64,000 bases of DNA, taken from contig NZ_JAFBBE010000005.1 in the NCBI RefSeq assembly GCF_016907015.1, positions 1-64,000 of the forward strand, read 5' to 3'. Below the pieces are notes generated by a model. It worked only from the letters and a program-made list of their open reading frames with translations. It did not search any database and had not been told where the DNA came from. The stretch's first letter is position 1. Each line of letters begins with the position of its first letter. The position numbers and the translations under genes were made by a program. Below, one piece after another: positions 26,148-37,171 of the stretch. Source of the DNA: Oceanisphaera litoralis (GTDB lineage: Bacteria; Pseudomonadota; Gammaproteobacteria; Enterobacterales; Aeromonadaceae).

Positions 26148-27914
26148 GTGACTATTACAATTCGCGAATTCGACGCCGTGGTTATCGGCGCCGGCGGTGC
26201 GGGCATGCGTGCCGCGCTACAAATTGCCGAGTCCGGCAAGAGCTGCGCGCTCTTGTCCAAGGTATTTCCGACTCGTTCACATACCGTGTCCGCTCAGGGG
26301 GGTATTACGGTAGCCTTGGGCAATGCTCATGAGGACAACTGGGAATGGCACATGTACGATACCGTCAAGGGTTCCGATTATATCGGTGACCAGGACGCCA
26401 TCGAATTTATGTGTCAGACCGGCCCCGAAGCCATTCTCGAGCTGGAAAAAATGGGCCTGCCCTTCTCCCGCTTCGACAACGGCAAGGTGTATCAGCGTCC
26501 CTTCGGCGGCCAGTCCAAGGCCTTTGGTGGCGAGCAGGCGGCCCGTACCGCAGCGGCGTCCGACCGTACCGGTCATGCCCTGCTGCACACCCTGTATCAG
26601 CAAAACGTCAAGCACAAGACCACCGTCTTCTCCGAATGGTATGCGCTGGATCTGGTGAAAAACCAGGATGGCGACGTGGTGGGTTGTACCGCCATCGATA
26701 TCGAAACCGGTGAGCTGGTGTACTTCAAGGCCAAGGCCACCATTCTGGCTACCGGCGGCGCCGGTCGCATCTTCCAGTCCACCACCAATGCTCACATCAA
26801 CACCGGTGACGGCGTGGGTATGGCTCTGCGTGCCGGCGTGCCGGTACAGGACATGGAAATGTGGCAGTTCCATCCCACCGGTATCGCCGGTGCCGGCGTA
26901 CTGGTGACCGAAGGTTGCCGGGGTGAAGGCGGTTACCTGCTGAACAAGGACGGCGAGCGCTTCATGGAGCGTTATGCACCCAACGCCAAGGATCTGGCCG
27001 GTCGTGACGTGGTCGCCCGTTCCATCATGATCGAAATCCGTGAAGGCCGTGGTTGTGATGGTCCCTGGGGTCCGCATATCAAGCTGAAGCTGGATCATCT
27101 GGGCAAGGATGTACTCGAATCCCGTCTGCCCGGCATCTGCGAGCTGTCCCGTACCTTCGCCCACGTGGATCCGGTCAAAGAGCCGATTCCGATTATTCCT
27201 ACCTGTCACTACATGATGGGCGGCGTTCCGACCAACGTGAATGGCCAGGCTCTGAAAACCGATGCCGATGGCAAGGACGTACCGGTGAAAGGCCTGTTCG
27301 CCGTCGGCGAAATTGCCTGCGTATCGGTACACGGTGCCAACCGTCTGGGTGGTAATTCACTGCTGGATCTGGTGGTGTTCGGTCGCGCTGTGGGTCGTCA
27401 CCTGACCGAAGCGCTGAACGAGTTGACCGACATCAAAGACGCGACCGAGGCGGATATAGACGCCGCCATGGCGCGCTATAACCGTTGGGAAAACAACCGC
27501 GACGGCGAAGACCCGGTACAGATCAAGAAAGATCTGCAGCAGTGCATGCAAAACAACTTCTCGGTATTCCGGGAAGGTGATGCCATGGCTGCCGGCCTGG
27601 CCGAGCTGAAAACCATCCGCGAGCGCCTCAAAAACGCCCGTCTGGACGATACCAGCAGCGATTTCAATACCCAGCGGATCGAATGTCTGGAGCTGGACAA
27701 CCTGATGGAAACCGCCTACGCCACTGCCGTGGCCGCGAATTTCCGTACCGAAAGCCGGGGTGCCCACTCTCGTTTCGATTATCCGGAGCGTGACGACGAA
27801 AACTGGCTGTGCCATTCCTTGTACAGCCCGGAAACCGAGTCCATGACCAGACGGTCCGTGAATATGTCACCGAATACCCGTGATGCATTCCCGCCGAAAG
27901 CGCGTACCTACTAA
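26148..27914 (+). CDS. sdhA: Succinate dehydrogenase flavoprotein SdhA
   Basis: This catalytic subunit of about 588 residues oxidises succinate to fumarate. It shows [17 protein letters not shown] (FAD Rossmann motif), [10 protein letters not shown] with the His that carries covalent [14 protein letters not shown], the catalytic-region [16 protein letters not shown], and [19 protein letters not shown] prefer the GTG at 26148, which gives an N-terminus aligned with E. coli SdhA; an in-frame GTG at 26139 overlaps the end of sdhD. It is followed closely by sdhB. Confidence 0.98.
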   Translation: MTITIREFDAVVIGAGGAGMRAALQIAESGKSCALLSKVFPTRSHTVSAQGGITVALGNAHEDNWEWHMYDTVKGSDYIGDQDAIEFMCQTGPEAILELEKMGLPFSRFDNGKVYQRPFGGQSKAFGGEQAARTAAASDRTGHALLHTLYQQNVKHKTTVFSEWYALDLVKNQDGDVVGCTAIDIETGELVYFKAKATILATGGAGRIFQSTTNAHINTGDGVGMALRAGVPVQDMEMWQFHPTGIAGAGVLVTEGCRGEGGYLLNKDGERFMERYAPNAKDLAGRDVVARSIMIEIREGRGCDGPWGPHIKLKLDHLGKDVLESRLPGICELSRTFAHVDPVKEPIPIIPTCHYMMGGVPTNVNGQALKTDADGKDVPVKGLFAVGEIACVSVHGANRLGGNSLLDLVVFGRAVGRHLTEALNELTDIKDATEADIDAAMARYNRWENNRDGEDPVQIKKDLQQCMQNNFSVFREGDAMAAGLAELKTIRERLKNARLDDTSSDFNTQRIECLELDNLMETAYATAVAANFRTESRGAHSRFDYPERDDENWLCHSLYSPETESMTRRSVNMSPNTRDAFPPKARTY

Positions 27915-27923
27915 GGGGAGGGG

Positions 27924-28643
27924 ATGATGCAAGTTACTATTTCTGTCTATCGCTACAATCCGGAAACCGATGCCAAGCCCTATATGAAAGACTATCGGCT
28001 GGAAGTAGCCGAAGGTTCCGACATGATGGTGCTGGATGCCCTCATTGCGCTCAAGGAACAGGAGCCGACCTTGTCTTTCCGTCGCTCCTGCCGCGAAGGC
28101 GTCTGTGGCTCCGATGGCGTGAACATGAACGGCAAGAACGGCCTGGCCTGTATTACGCCGCTGTCCGACCTGCTGGGCAAGGATAACAAGGTGGTGCTTC
28201 GTCCGCTGCCCGGCCTGCCGGTGGTGCGCGATCTGGTGATTGACATGAGCCAGTTCTATACCCAGTGGGAAAAGGTCAAGCCCTTCCTGATTGCCGATGA
28301 CAAGCTGCCGCCGGCTCGCGAGCATCTGCAGTCACCGGAAGAGCGTGCCCAGTTGGACGGACTGTACGAGTGCATCCTGTGCGCCTGTTGTTCGACCTCC
28401 TGCCCCTCCTTCTGGTGGAATCCAGAGAAGTTTATCGGTCCGGCCGGCTTGCTGGCTGCCTACCGCTGGCTGGCCGACAGCCGCGATACCGCCGCCGATG
28501 AGCGACTGTCCGAACTGGATGATGCTTTCAGCGTATTCCGCTGTCATGGCATCATGAACTGTGTGAATGTATGTCCCAAGGGTTTGAATCCCACCAAGGC
28601 CATTGGTCATATCAAATCCATGCTGTTGAAGCGGGCAGTTTAA
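27924..28643 (+). CDS. sdhB: Succinate dehydrogenase iron-sulfur subunit SdhB
   Basis: The 239-residue protein has the three cluster motifs in order: the 2Fe-2S CREGVCGSDGVNMNGKNGLAC, then CILCACCSTSC and CHGIMNCVNVCPKGLNP for the 4Fe-4S and 3Fe-4S clusters. It carries electrons from SdhA to ubiquinone. GGGGAGGGG lies just before a double ATG (27924 and 27927), and either may be used. It ends the sdh operon and is followed by a stem-loop before sucA. Confidence 0.98.
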   Translation: MMQVTISVYRYNPETDAKPYMKDYRLEVAEGSDMMVLDALIALKEQEPTLSFRRSCREGVCGSDGVNMNGKNGLACITPLSDLLGKDNKVVLRPLPGLPVVRDLVIDMSQFYTQWEKVKPFLIADDKLPPAREHLQSPEERAQLDGLYECILCACCSTSCPSFWWNPEKFIGPAGLLAAYRWLADSRDTAADERLSELDDAFSVFRCHGIMNCVNVCPKGLNPTKAIGHIKSMLLKRAV

Positions 28644-28662
28644 TCGTCCCAGCTAGATAATC

Positions 28663-28685
28663 AGCCGCCCGCAAGGGCGGCTTTG
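28663..28685 (+). terminator. Stem-loop between sdhB and sucA
   Basis: An 8-bp stem (28663-28670 and 28675-28682) with a GCAA tetraloop is followed by only two or three T. It looks like a weak terminator that could allow read-through from sdhCDAB into sucAB. Confidence 0.65.
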
Positions 28686-28738
28686 ACTCGATGACCAGAA
28701 CGACAGTAGCCCTGTCGAGACGTTATAAAGGGATAAAG

Positions 28739-31552
28739 ATGCACAATGGCGTAATGCAAGCCTGGCTGGAATCCTCTTACCTGGCCGGTGCCAATGCGAC
28801 CTATGTAGAAGACCTTTACGAGGCATATCTTGCCGACCCTGACTCGGTTCCCGAGCAATGGCAGACCGTATTCAACGGCCTGCCGGTGCAAGAAGAGAAC
28901 GTGCAGGAGCAACCTCATTCGCAAGTAAGAGATTATTTCCGCCGCCTCGCCAAAGACACCTCCCGTTATGCCACTCCGGTCAGTGATCCCCACACCGACG
29001 CCAAGCAAGTCAAAGTTCTGCAGCTGATCAACGCCTATCGTTTTCGTGGCCATCAGAATGCGAACCTGGATCCGCTCGGGCTGTGGAATCGTGATCTGGT
29101 GGCCGAGCTGGATCCGGCCTACCACAACCTGACCGGTGCCGATCTGGATGCGACCTTCAACGTGGGATCCTATGCCATCGGCCAGGAAACCATGAAGCTG
29201 AAGGATCTGGTGGCGGCGCTGAAGAAGACCTACTGCGGCCCCGTCGGTGCCGAGTACATGCATATCACCAGCACCCGGGAAAAACGCTGGATCCAGAGCC
29301 AGCTCGAACCTGTGGTGGGTGAACCCAAATACACTGACGAAGACAAGCTTCGTTTCCTGGACAACCTGACCGCCGCCGAAGGCCTGGAAAAGTACCTGGG
29401 TGCCAAGTTCCCCGGTGCCAAGCGCTTCTCTCTCGAGGGCGGCGATGCCATGGTTCCCATGACCAAGGAGCTGATCCGTCGCTTCGGTGAGAAGGGGGGC
29501 CGGGAAGTGGTCATCGGCATGGCGCATCGTGGTCGTCTGAACATGCTGGTCAACGTGCTGGGCAAGCGTCCTCAGGATCTGTTCGATGCCTTTGCCGGCA
29601 AGTACGAAGTACAGAGCTCCGGTGACGTTAAATATCACATGGGCTTCAGTTCCGACTTCGATACCCCCGGCGGCCCGGTGCACCTGGCGCTGGCGTTCAA
29701 CCCCTCGCATCTTGAAATCGTCAACCCGGTGGTTATCGGCTCGGTACGGGCGCGCATGGACCGACTGGACAACCCGGATGGTCGTCAGGTGCTGCCGATC
29801 ACCATTCACGGCGACTCGGCCTTCGCCGGTCAGGGTGTGGTGGCCGAAACCTTCAACATGTCGCTGACCCGCGGCTATGGTGTGGGCGGCACCATCCGGA
29901 TCGTGATCAACAACCAGGTTGGCTTTACCACTTCCAACCCGCGCGATACCCGTTCTACCGAATACTGTACCGATATCGCCAAGATGGTGCAGGCACCGAT
30001 TTTCCACGTCAATGCGGACGATCCGGAAGCCGTGATACAGGTCACTCAGCTGGCGCTGGACTACCGTAACGAGTTCGGTCGCGATGTGGTGATCGATCTG
30101 GTCTGCTATCGCCGTCACGGTCACAACGAGGCCGATGAGCCAAGTGCGACCCAGCCGCTGATGTATCAGAAGATCAAGAAACACCCGACACCGCGCAAGA
30201 TTTATGCAGACAAGCTGCTCGACAAGGGCACCGTCTCTGCGGAAGACGCCACCGCCATGATCAACGAGTATCGTGACTCCCTGGATCACGGCGAGTGTGT
30301 GGTCAAGGAATGGCGCCCGATGGAGAAGCACTCCGTCGACTGGTCTCCCTATCTGGGCCACGAGTGGGACATGGCCTACGATTCGGCCTATCCGCTGGAC
30401 AAGTTGAAAAACCTGGCCGAACGGGTGACCGACTACCCGGAGAGCCATACCCTGCAGCGTCAGGTGGGCAAGATCTACACCGATCGCAAGCTGATGGCCA
30501 AGGGCGAAAAGCTGGCCGACTGGGGTTTTGCCGAAGTGCTGGCCTATGCCACCCTGTGTGACAACGGTTATGAGGTTCGCCTCACCGGCCAGGATTCGGG
30601 CCGCGGTACCTTCTTCCACCGCCATGCGGTGCTGCACAATCAGAACGATGCCAGCACCTACACCCCCCTGTGTCACCTGTCCGAGAGCCAGGGTCAGTTT
30701 CAGGTCTATGACTCTGTGCTGAGCGAAGAAGCGGTGATGGCCTTCGAATACGGCTATGCCACCGCCGAGCCGGAAGGCCTGACCGTGTGGGAAGCCCAGT
30801 TTGGCGACTTCGCCAACGGTGCCCAGGTGGTGATCGACCAGTTCCTGAGCTCCGGTGAGCAGAAGTGGGGTCGGATGTGCGGTTTGACCCTGCTGTTGCC
30901 TCATGGCTACGAAGGTCAGGGACCGGAGCATTCCAGTGCCCGTCTGGAGCGTTATCTGCAGCTGTGCGCCGAGCACAACATGCAGGTGTGTGCGCCCACC
31001 ACGCCGGCGCAGGTGTTCCACATGCTGCGTCGTCAGGTACTGCGCCCCATGCGTCGCCCACTGGTGGTGATGACGCCCAAGTCGCTGCTGCGTCATCCGC
31101 TGGCGGTGTCCGAGCTGGAAAGCCTGGCCAGCGGCACCTTCCAGAATGCCATCGGTGAAATTGACTCCCTGGATCCCAAAGGCGTCAAGCGTGTAGTGCT
31201 TTGTTCCGGCAAGGTGTATTACGATTTGCTGGAAACGCGGCGCAAGCAGGAACAAACGGATGTGGCCATTATTCGGATCGAGCAATTGTATCCGTTCCCT
31301 CAGGAAGAGGTTGCCGCGATTCTGGCCGACTACCAGCACGTAACCGATTTCGTCTGGTGTCAGGAAGAGCCGCAGAACCAGGGGGCCTGGTATTGCAGCC
31401 AGCATCACTTCCGGGCGGCGATTCCGGCGGGAGCGAACCTGCGTTATACAGGTCGCGAAGCCTCGGCATCGCCGGCGGTGGGCTACACCTCGGTTCATTT
31501 ACAACAACAAAAAGCGCTGGTCGAAGACGCACTGACGCTGACTGAAGCATAA
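28739..31552 (+). CDS. sucA: 2-oxoglutarate dehydrogenase E1 component SucA
   Basis: This thiamine-diphosphate enzyme of about 937 residues decarboxylates 2-oxoglutarate and transfers the succinyl group to the SucB lipoyl arm. It has the N-terminal MQAWLESSYLAGANATYVEDLYEAYL that binds E2, YRFRGHQNANLDPLG, MAHRGRLNMLVNVLGK, the ThDP motif GDSAFAGQGVVAET, and the C-terminal QEEPQNQGAW. ATG 28739 follows a purine-rich TAAAGGG and matches the usual N-terminus, so the longer frame from 28691 is discarded. It lies in sdhCDAB-sucAB as in E. coli. Confidence 0.98.
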   Translation: MHNGVMQAWLESSYLAGANATYVEDLYEAYLADPDSVPEQWQTVFNGLPVQEENVQEQPHSQVRDYFRRLAKDTSRYATPVSDPHTDAKQVKVLQLINAYRFRGHQNANLDPLGLWNRDLVAELDPAYHNLTGADLDATFNVGSYAIGQETMKLKDLVAALKKTYCGPVGAEYMHITSTREKRWIQSQLEPVVGEPKYTDEDKLRFLDNLTAAEGLEKYLGAKFPGAKRFSLEGGDAMVPMTKELIRRFGEKGGREVVIGMAHRGRLNMLVNVLGKRPQDLFDAFAGKYEVQSSGDVKYHMGFSSDFDTPGGPVHLALAFNPSHLEIVNPVVIGSVRARMDRLDNPDGRQVLPITIHGDSAFAGQGVVAETFNMSLTRGYGVGGTIRIVINNQVGFTTSNPRDTRSTEYCTDIAKMVQAPIFHVNADDPEAVIQVTQLALDYRNEFGRDVVIDLVCYRRHGHNEADEPSATQPLMYQKIKKHPTPRKIYADKLLDKGTVSAEDATAMINEYRDSLDHGECVVKEWRPMEKHSVDWSPYLGHEWDMAYDSAYPLDKLKNLAERVTDYPESHTLQRQVGKIYTDRKLMAKGEKLADWGFAEVLAYATLCDNGYEVRLTGQDSGRGTFFHRHAVLHNQNDASTYTPLCHLSESQGQFQVYDSVLSEEAVMAFEYGYATAEPEGLTVWEAQFGDFANGAQVVIDQFLSSGEQKWGRMCGLTLLLPHGYEGQGPEHSSARLERYLQLCAEHNMQVCAPTTPAQVFHMLRRQVLRPMRRPLVVMTPKSLLRHPLAVSELESLASGTFQNAIGEIDSLDPKGVKRVVLCSGKVYYDLLETRRKQEQTDVAIIRIEQLYPFPQEEVAAILADYQHVTDFVWCQEEPQNQGAWYCSQHHFRAAIPAGANLRYTGREASASPAVGYTSVHLQQQKALVEDALTLTEA

Positions 31553-31570
31553 CGCACAAAGGACATATTG

Positions 31571-32785
31571 ATGACCATCGAAATCAAGGTTCCCGACTTA
31601 CCCGAGTCCGTCGCCGATGCCACTATCGCCACCTGGCACAAACAACCGGGTGACCGGGTTGAGCGCGACGAAGTGATCGTCGACATCGAAACCGACAAGG
31701 TGGTACTGGAAGTACCGGCACCCGAAGCCGGTGTTCTGGAAGCCATCATCGAAGACGCCGGCGCCACCGTGCTGGGTCAGCAGCTGATCGGCAAGCTCAA
31801 GCAGGGTGCCGTGGCCGGTGAAGCGACCACAGAAAAGACCGCTTCTGCCACCAATGGTGAAGCGAAGGAAGAAAGCAAAGCCGACGCCAAGTCCGACGAG
31901 GACAGCCTGAGCCCGGCGGTTCGTCGTCTGGTGGCCGAGCACGGCATCGACGTGGCCAAGCTGTCCGGCTCCGGCAAGGGCGGTCGCATCACCAAGGAAG
32001 ATGTGGAAGCCTTCATCAAGGGCGGCAACAAGCCTGCCGCAGCACCTGCTGCCAAGGCCGAAGCCCCTGTGGTTCCGCTGGGTGAGCGTACCGAGAAGCG
32101 GGTGCCCATGACCCGTCTGCGCAAGCGTGTCGCCGAGCGTCTGCTCGAAGCCAAGAACACCACCGCCATGCTGACCACCTTCAACGAGGTCAACATGGGC
32201 CCCATCATGAGCCTGCGCAAGCAGTATCAGGAGGTGTTCGAGAAGCGTCACGGTATTCGTCTGGGCTTTATGTCTTTCTATGTGAAAGCCGTGGTCGAGT
32301 CGCTCAAGCGCTACCCGGAAGTGAATGCCTCCATCGACGGTGAAGATATCGTGTATCACAACTACTTCGACGTCAGCATAGCGGTATCCACCCCTCGTGG
32401 TCTGGTCACCCCGGTGCTGCGTGACTGTGATCGTCTGAGCCTGGCCGACATCGAAAAGAGCATCAAGGAACTGGCCATCAAGGGTCGTGACGGCAAACTG
32501 ACCGTGGACGACATGACCGGCGGTAACTTTACCATCACCAACGGTGGTGTATTCGGCTCCCTGATGTCGACCCCCATCATCAACCCGCCGCAAAGCGCCA
32601 TTCTGGGTATGCACAAGATCCAGGACCGCCCCATGGCCGTTGACGGTACAGTCGCAATACAGCCGATGATGTATCTGGCCCTGTCTTACGATCACCGTCT
32701 TATCGACGGACGCGAGTCGGTCGGCTATCTGGTTTCCATCAAGGAACTGCTGGAAGATCCGACCCGCTTGTTGCTGGACGTGTAA
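31571..32785 (+). CDS. sucB: Dihydrolipoyl succinyltransferase SucB
   Basis: This E2 core protein of about 404 residues has three parts: a lipoyl domain with the modified Lys in [14 protein letters not shown] near residue 43, a peripheral subunit-binding domain ([27 protein letters not shown], around 113-140), and the catalytic acyltransferase domain ending [13 protein letters not shown] with the active-site His. An Ala/Lys/Glu-rich linker joins them. AAAGGACATATTG precedes ATG 31571. It follows sucA by 18 bp and is followed by a terminator-like hairpin rather than immediately by sucC. Confidence 0.98.
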   Translation: MTIEIKVPDLPESVADATIATWHKQPGDRVERDEVIVDIETDKVVLEVPAPEAGVLEAIIEDAGATVLGQQLIGKLKQGAVAGEATTEKTASATNGEAKEESKADAKSDEDSLSPAVRRLVAEHGIDVAKLSGSGKGGRITKEDVEAFIKGGNKPAAAPAAKAEAPVVPLGERTEKRVPMTRLRKRVAERLLEAKNTTAMLTTFNEVNMGPIMSLRKQYQEVFEKRHGIRLGFMSFYVKAVVESLKRYPEVNASIDGEDIVYHNYFDVSIAVSTPRGLVTPVLRDCDRLSLADIEKSIKELAIKGRDGKLTVDDMTGGNFTITNGGVFGSLMSTPIINPPQSAILGMHKIQDRPMAVDGTVAIQPMMYLALSYDHRLIDGRESVGYLVSIKELLEDPTRLLLDV

Positions 32786-32806
32786 ACCCAGATACAGCGA
32801 TATTGA

Positions 32807-32830
32807 GGTCGGGCGTCGGCCCGGCCTTTT
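32807..32830 (+). terminator. Terminator-like hairpin between sucB and sucC
   Basis: An 8-bp stem (32807-32814 and 32819-32826, one G-T pair) with a GTCG loop is followed by four T. It probably reduces read-through from sucAB into sucCD. Confidence 0.72.
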
Positions 32831-32902
32831 AGACATGAAGAATAATGAGATAACGGAAATACAAATATACTCTGAATCCCTACACAACAACGGAAACACA
32901 AC

Positions 32903-34069
32903 ATGAATTTGCATGAATATCAGGCAAAGAAATTGTTTGCTGAATACGGTCTCCCCGTTTCAGAAGGCTATGCATGTGACAATCCACAGGAAGCAGTGGA
33001 AGCCGCCAGCAAGATCGGCGGTAGTATGTGGGTGGTGAAATGTCAGGTTCACGCCGGAGGCCGCGGTAAGGCCGGTGGCGTCAAACTGGCTAACACCAAA
33101 GAAGAGATACGAGAATTTGCAGAACACTGGCTGGGTAAAAACCTGGTGACCTATCAGACCGATGCCAAAGGTCAGCCGGTTGCCAAGATCCTGGTTGAGT
33201 CCTGTACCGATATCGCAAAAGAACTGTACCTGGGGGCCGTGGTCGACCGGGGTACCCGTCGGGTGGTGTTTATGGCCTCCACCGAAGGCGGTGTGGAAAT
33301 CGAGAAGGTGGCCGAAGAGACCCCCGACCTGATCCACAAGGCCGCCATCGATCCCCTGGTCGGCCCCCAGCCCTATCAAGGCCGTGAGCTGGCATTCAAA
33401 CTGGGCCTCAAGGGCAACCAGATCAAGCAGTTCACCAAGATTTTCCTCGGTCTGGGACAGATGTTCCTGGACTATGATTTCGCCCTGCTCGAAATCAATC
33501 CCCTGGTGATCACCGCCGCCGGCGATCTGCATTGCCTGGACGGCAAGATCAACATCGACTCCAACGCCCTCTACCGTCAGCCCAAGCTGCGTGACATGCA
33601 CGATCCGTCCCAGGACGATGCCCGTGAAGCCCATGCCGCCAAATGGGAGCTGAACTATGTGGCGCTGGATGGCAACATAGGTTGCATGGTGAACGGCGCC
33701 GGCCTGGCCATGGGTACCATGGATATCGTCAACCTGCACGGCGGTTCACCCGCCAACTTCCTGGACGTAGGTGGTGGTGCCACCAAGGAACGGGTGACCG
33801 AGGCATTCAAGATTATTCTCTCCGACAGCAATGTGAAAGCGGTGCTGGTGAACATCTTCGGCGGCATAGTGCGTTGCGACATGATTGCCGACGGCATTAT
33901 CGGTGCGGTGAAAGAGGTGGGCGTCAAAGTCCCGGTAGTGGTGCGACTGGAAGGCAACAATGCCGACGCCGGCACCGCCAGGCTCGCAGAATCCGGCCTG
34001 AACATCATCGCCGCCACCAGCCTGACCGACGCCGCCGAGCAGGTCGTCAACGCCGCACAGGGGAAATAA
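32903..34069 (+). CDS. sucC: Succinyl-CoA synthetase beta subunit SucC
   Basis: This 388-residue ATP-grasp subunit (E. coli also 388) begins [19 protein letters not shown]. It carries [24 protein letters not shown] and the C-terminal [16 protein letters not shown] that binds nucleotide and CoA partner residues. With SucD it makes ATP or GTP from succinyl-CoA. ACGGAAACACAAC precedes the ATG. It is 117 bp from sucB and 4 bp from sucD. Confidence 0.98.
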   Translation: MNLHEYQAKKLFAEYGLPVSEGYACDNPQEAVEAASKIGGSMWVVKCQVHAGGRGKAGGVKLANTKEEIREFAEHWLGKNLVTYQTDAKGQPVAKILVESCTDIAKELYLGAVVDRGTRRVVFMASTEGGVEIEKVAEETPDLIHKAAIDPLVGPQPYQGRELAFKLGLKGNQIKQFTKIFLGLGQMFLDYDFALLEINPLVITAAGDLHCLDGKINIDSNALYRQPKLRDMHDPSQDDAREAHAAKWELNYVALDGNIGCMVNGAGLAMGTMDIVNLHGGSPANFLDVGGGATKERVTEAFKIILSDSNVKAVLVNIFGGIVRCDMIADGIIGAVKEVGVKVPVVVRLEGNNADAGTARLAESGLNIIAATSLTDAAEQVVNAAQGK

Positions 34070-34073
34070 CAGC

Positions 34074-34946
34074 ATGAGCATTCTGATCAACAAAAACACC
34101 AAGGTGATTTGTCAGGGTTTCACCGGTGGCCAGGGTACCTTCCATTCCGAACAGGCCCTCGAATATGGCACCCGCATGGTGGGTGGCGTGTCTCCCGGCA
34201 AGGGCGGTACCACGCATCTGGGCCTGCCGGTGTTCAATACCGTGCGTGAGGCGGTTGAAGTGACCGGTGCTACCGCCAGCGTTATCTATGTGCCGGCGGC
34301 CTTCTGCAAGGATGCGATTCTGGAAGCCATCGACGCGGGCATAGAGCTGATTGTCACCATTACCGAAGGCGTCCCTACCCTGGACATGCTGGACGTGAAA
34401 GTGAAGCTGGAACAAACCGGCGTGCGCATGATAGGCCCCAACTGCCCGGGTGTGATCACTCCGGACGAGTGCAAGATCGGCATCATGCCCGGCCACATCC
34501 ACAAGAAGGGCAAGGTGGGCATCGTATCCCGCTCCGGTACCCTGACCTACGAAGCGGTCAAGCAGACCACAGACGAAGGTTTCGGCCAGTCCAGTTGCGT
34601 GGGCATCGGTGGTGACCCCATTCCGGGCTCCAGCTTTATCGACATTCTCGCGTTGTTCGAGAAAGATCCGGAAACCGAAGCCATCGTGATGATCGGTGAA
34701 ATCGGCGGCACCGCCGAAGAAGAAGCCGCCGCCTACATCAAGCAGCATGTCACCAAGCCGGTGGTGTCCTACATCGCCGGTGTGACCGCCCCTCCGGGCA
34801 AGCGCATGGGCCATGCGGGCGCCATCATCTCCGGTGGCAAGGGCACCGCAGACGAGAAGTTTGCCGCCCTGCAGGATGCCGGTGTGAAAACCGTACGTTC
34901 TCTGGCCGATATCGGCAAGGCGCTGCGGGAAGTCACCGGCTGGTAA
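34074..34946 (+). CDS. sucD: Succinyl-CoA synthetase alpha subunit SucD
   Basis: The 290-residue subunit binds CoA ([16 protein letters not shown]) and carries the phosphorylated active-site His in [14 protein letters not shown] near residue 245. [12 protein letters not shown] is another family mark. It is 4 bp behind sucC. A heptanucleotide array and a strong intrinsic terminator follow the stop codon and close the TCA block. Confidence 0.98.
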   Translation: MSILINKNTKVICQGFTGGQGTFHSEQALEYGTRMVGGVSPGKGGTTHLGLPVFNTVREAVEVTGATASVIYVPAAFCKDAILEAIDAGIELIVTITEGVPTLDMLDVKVKLEQTGVRMIGPNCPGVITPDECKIGIMPGHIHKKGKVGIVSRSGTLTYEAVKQTTDEGFGQSSCVGIGGDPIPGSSFIDILALFEKDPETEAIVMIGEIGGTAEEEAAAYIKQHVTKPVVSYIAGVTAPPGKRMGHAGAIISGGKGTADEKFAALQDAGVKTVRSLADIGKALREVTGW

Positions 34947-34960
34947 CAGCACCTTAGTCG

Positions 34961-35051
34961 CAAGCCATAAGCGTTAAGCTGTAAGAAAGAAATAAGGAGC
35001 CGTAAGGCTCCTTTTTGTCTTACGCCTCACCCCTCACCCCTCACGTTTTAC
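34961..35051 (+). repeat. Two degenerate heptanucleotide arrays flanking the sucD terminator
   Basis: AAGCCAT, AAGCGTT, AAGCTGT, AAG repeat with 7-bp period at 34961-34990. On the other side of the terminator, 35020-35051, C-rich CCTCACC-type units repeat with the same period. Confidence 0.65.
34994..35016 (+). terminator. Intrinsic terminator of sucCD
   Basis: An 8-bp stem AAGGAGCC/GGCTCCTT with a GTAA loop is followed by T-rich sequence. Confidence 0.92.
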
Positions 35052-35052
35052 A

Positions 35053-35553
35053 TTACATCCGCTCGACGCGGCTCCAGGGATCGGGCTTGACGCTGAACTG
35101 ACCGTGTTGCCAGCGGCTGGCCAGACGGCGGAAGTCGTCGCCTTTCAGATGGATCAAATCCCGGTGATCACCACTTTCCATATAGACATCGGCCAGGCCG
35201 AGCACTTCATCGTCCACCAGGGTGTCCAGCGCATAGGCTTCACCCAGGGCAGGAATGGCGCCGGGATCGCAGTCATCGAACCACTTACCTAGGGTGTGTT
35301 CCGGTGTCAGCTGTACTTCGCTGTGTGTCAGATAATTCAGCCGTTGCAGGTCGACCTTGTCGGCGGCAGGCAGCACCGCCATGATGGATTTACCGTCATC
35401 CCGCTCCAGAATGACCGCCTTGGCCATTTGCGCGAGCGGAACATGGCTGGCAATGGCGCTTTGGGTCGCGCCTTCAGAATAGGCGTGGTGCACCTTTTCA
35501 TAGGGGATATGGTGTTGATCCAGATACTGTTTCAGTCTTGTTGACATACCCAT
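35053..35553 (-). CDS. YbaK/aminoacyl-tRNA deacylase domain protein
   Basis: The 166-residue protein fits the YbaK/ProX editing-domain family: HHIPYEKVHHAYSEGATQSAIA, a conserved Lys in MAKAVILERDDG, and an ALGEAYALDTLVDDEV segment near the C-terminal third. Such stand-alone domains clear mischarged tRNAs (for example Cys- or Ala-tRNA(Pro)), but the exact substrate cannot be told from sequence. GGGAGGT lies 4 nt before the ATG at 35553. It is convergent with sucD and lies downstream of xseA on the same strand. Confidence 0.82.
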   Translation of the reverse strand: MGMSTRLKQYLDQHHIPYEKVHHAYSEGATQSAIASHVPLAQMAKAVILERDDGKSIMAVLPAADKVDLQRLNYLTHSEVQLTPEHTLGKWFDDCDPGAIPALGEAYALDTLVDDEVLGLADVYMESGDHRDLIHLKGDDFRRLASRWQHGQFSVKPDPWSRVERM

Positions 35554-35661
35554 AGCTACCTCCCGAAGGCAAGGCCATATCGGCCGCCTTCTCTAGCTGC
35601 CCCTTCAGTATAGCTCGCCCGTGTAAAGTTGACTTTGAAATGCCTCATTTGGGGCTTTGCT

Positions 35662-37014
35662 TCAGATCCCTGACGCCTCACGGCTTTCCAGCACCTGACT
35701 GATGACTTCCCCCCGAGCCAGGCGGGTGCGTATCTCGTCTCCCGGTTGCAGCTGGCCGGCATCGGTGATCACCCGTGCGTTCAGCTGGGTGATGCTGTAG
35801 CCACGAGCAAGCGTGGCCAGCGGACTGATGGCATTGAGTCGCGAGCCGGCCAGGGCCAGCCGGTGGGCGCTGTGCTCGAGGCGGACTTTCACCTGGCTGT
35901 TCAGGCGTAGCTGAAGGCCGCTGAGCAGCGCCTGACGGCTCTGTAGACGTTGGGCCGGGTGCTGGTGTTGCAAACGCAGCCGGGCATTGCTCAGGCGCTG
36001 CTTGGCCTGCTCCAGTCGTTGCCGCAGGGCACGTTGCAGGCGGGCCTGCAGTTGGTCCAGCCGCTGGGCCTGCTGCTGCAGCTGTTGTCGGGGATGCTGT
36101 AATTGCAGGCGAGCATTCAGGCGGGTTAGCCGGTTGCTGCTTTGCAACAGATAGCGACGCTGCGCCTGTTGCAAGCGCTGCTGCCACTGTTGATATTGTT
36201 GCTGCTGGGCGGTGCCGTCCTGGCTTACCAGCTCGGCGGCGGCGGAAGGGGTAGGGGCCCGCAGGTCCGCGACCAGATCGCTCAGGGTGATGTCCACCTC
36301 GTGGCCCACGGCGCTGACCACCGGCAGGCGAGATGCAGCGATGGCGCGTATCAGCCGTTCGTCGTTGAAGCACCAGAGGTCTTCCAGCGAGCCGCCGCCA
36401 CGGGCCAGGATCAGCACGTCGGTTTCGGCCCGGCGGTTGGCGGTGGCCAGGGCGGACACCAGTTGCATGGCGGCGGGCTCGCCCTGTACCTGGCTGGGGT
36501 AGACCACAAGTTGCAAATGAGGCGCCCGACGGGCTAACACGGTCAGAATGTCGTGCAACGCCGCCCCGGTGGGGGAGCTGATGATGCCGATGCGGGTCGG
36601 ATGCTCGGGCAGCGGACGCTTGCGATCCTGATCGAACAACCCTTCATCCCCCAGGCTGCGCTTGAGGGCCTCGAATTGCTGCTTGAGCAGACCTTCACCG
36701 GCGGGGGCCATGGTTTGCGCCACCAGCTGGTAATCGCCTCTCGGCTCGTAGAGCGTGACTTTGCCGAAAATAAGCACCTGATCGCCGTTTTTAGGCCTAA
36801 AGCCGACGCTGCGGTTGTTGCCGCGAAACATGGCGCAGCGCAACTGGGACTGATTGTCCTTCAGCGAAAAATACCAGTGGCCCGATCCGGGGGTGGCGAG
36901 GTTGGATATTTCCCCGCTCAGGGTAACCGCGCCCATCTCGCCTTCCAGCAGCATGCGAGCATGCCGATTAAGGCGGGTGACCGTATAAATCTCTGTTAAT
37001 TTATCCTGATGCAA
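35662..37014 (-). CDS. xseA: Exodeoxyribonuclease VII large subunit XseA
   Basis: The 450-residue protein has an N-terminal OB fold (about 15-105, [28 protein letters not shown]), the catalytic domain with [15 protein letters not shown] and [17 protein letters not shown], and a long glutamine/arginine-rich coiled-coil C-terminus. It degrades single-stranded DNA with XseB; no xseB is in the window. It is divergent from guaB, as in E. coli. A near-palindrome at 37043-37069 (AAAATAAGCCGG/CCGGCTATTTT) lies in the shared promoter region. Confidence 0.97.
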   Translation of the reverse strand: MHQDKLTEIYTVTRLNRHARMLLEGEMGAVTLSGEISNLATPGSGHWYFSLKDNQSQLRCAMFRGNNRSVGFRPKNGDQVLIFGKVTLYEPRGDYQLVAQTMAPAGEGLLKQQFEALKRSLGDEGLFDQDRKRPLPEHPTRIGIISSPTGAALHDILTVLARRAPHLQLVVYPSQVQGEPAAMQLVSALATANRRAETDVLILARGGGSLEDLWCFNDERLIRAIAASRLPVVSAVGHEVDITLSDLVADLRAPTPSAAAELVSQDGTAQQQQYQQWQQRLQQAQRRYLLQSSNRLTRLNARLQLQHPRQQLQQQAQRLDQLQARLQRALRQRLEQAKQRLSNARLRLQHQHPAQRLQSRQALLSGLQLRLNSQVKVRLEHSAHRLALAGSRLNAISPLATLARGYSITQLNARVITDAGQLQPGDEIRTRLARGEVISQVLESREASGI

Positions 37015-37171
37015 AATGGCCCCTGGTGAGTATCTTTATATTAAAATAAGCCGGTTTTCCGGCTATTTTGCGCTTAATTTGCCAAAATCACAAAAATCGC
37101 TTTACCGAAGGGGGTCGGATGCCTAAAATTCTTCGGCAATATTTTTCCCCCAACTGATGGTGAATATTGCG

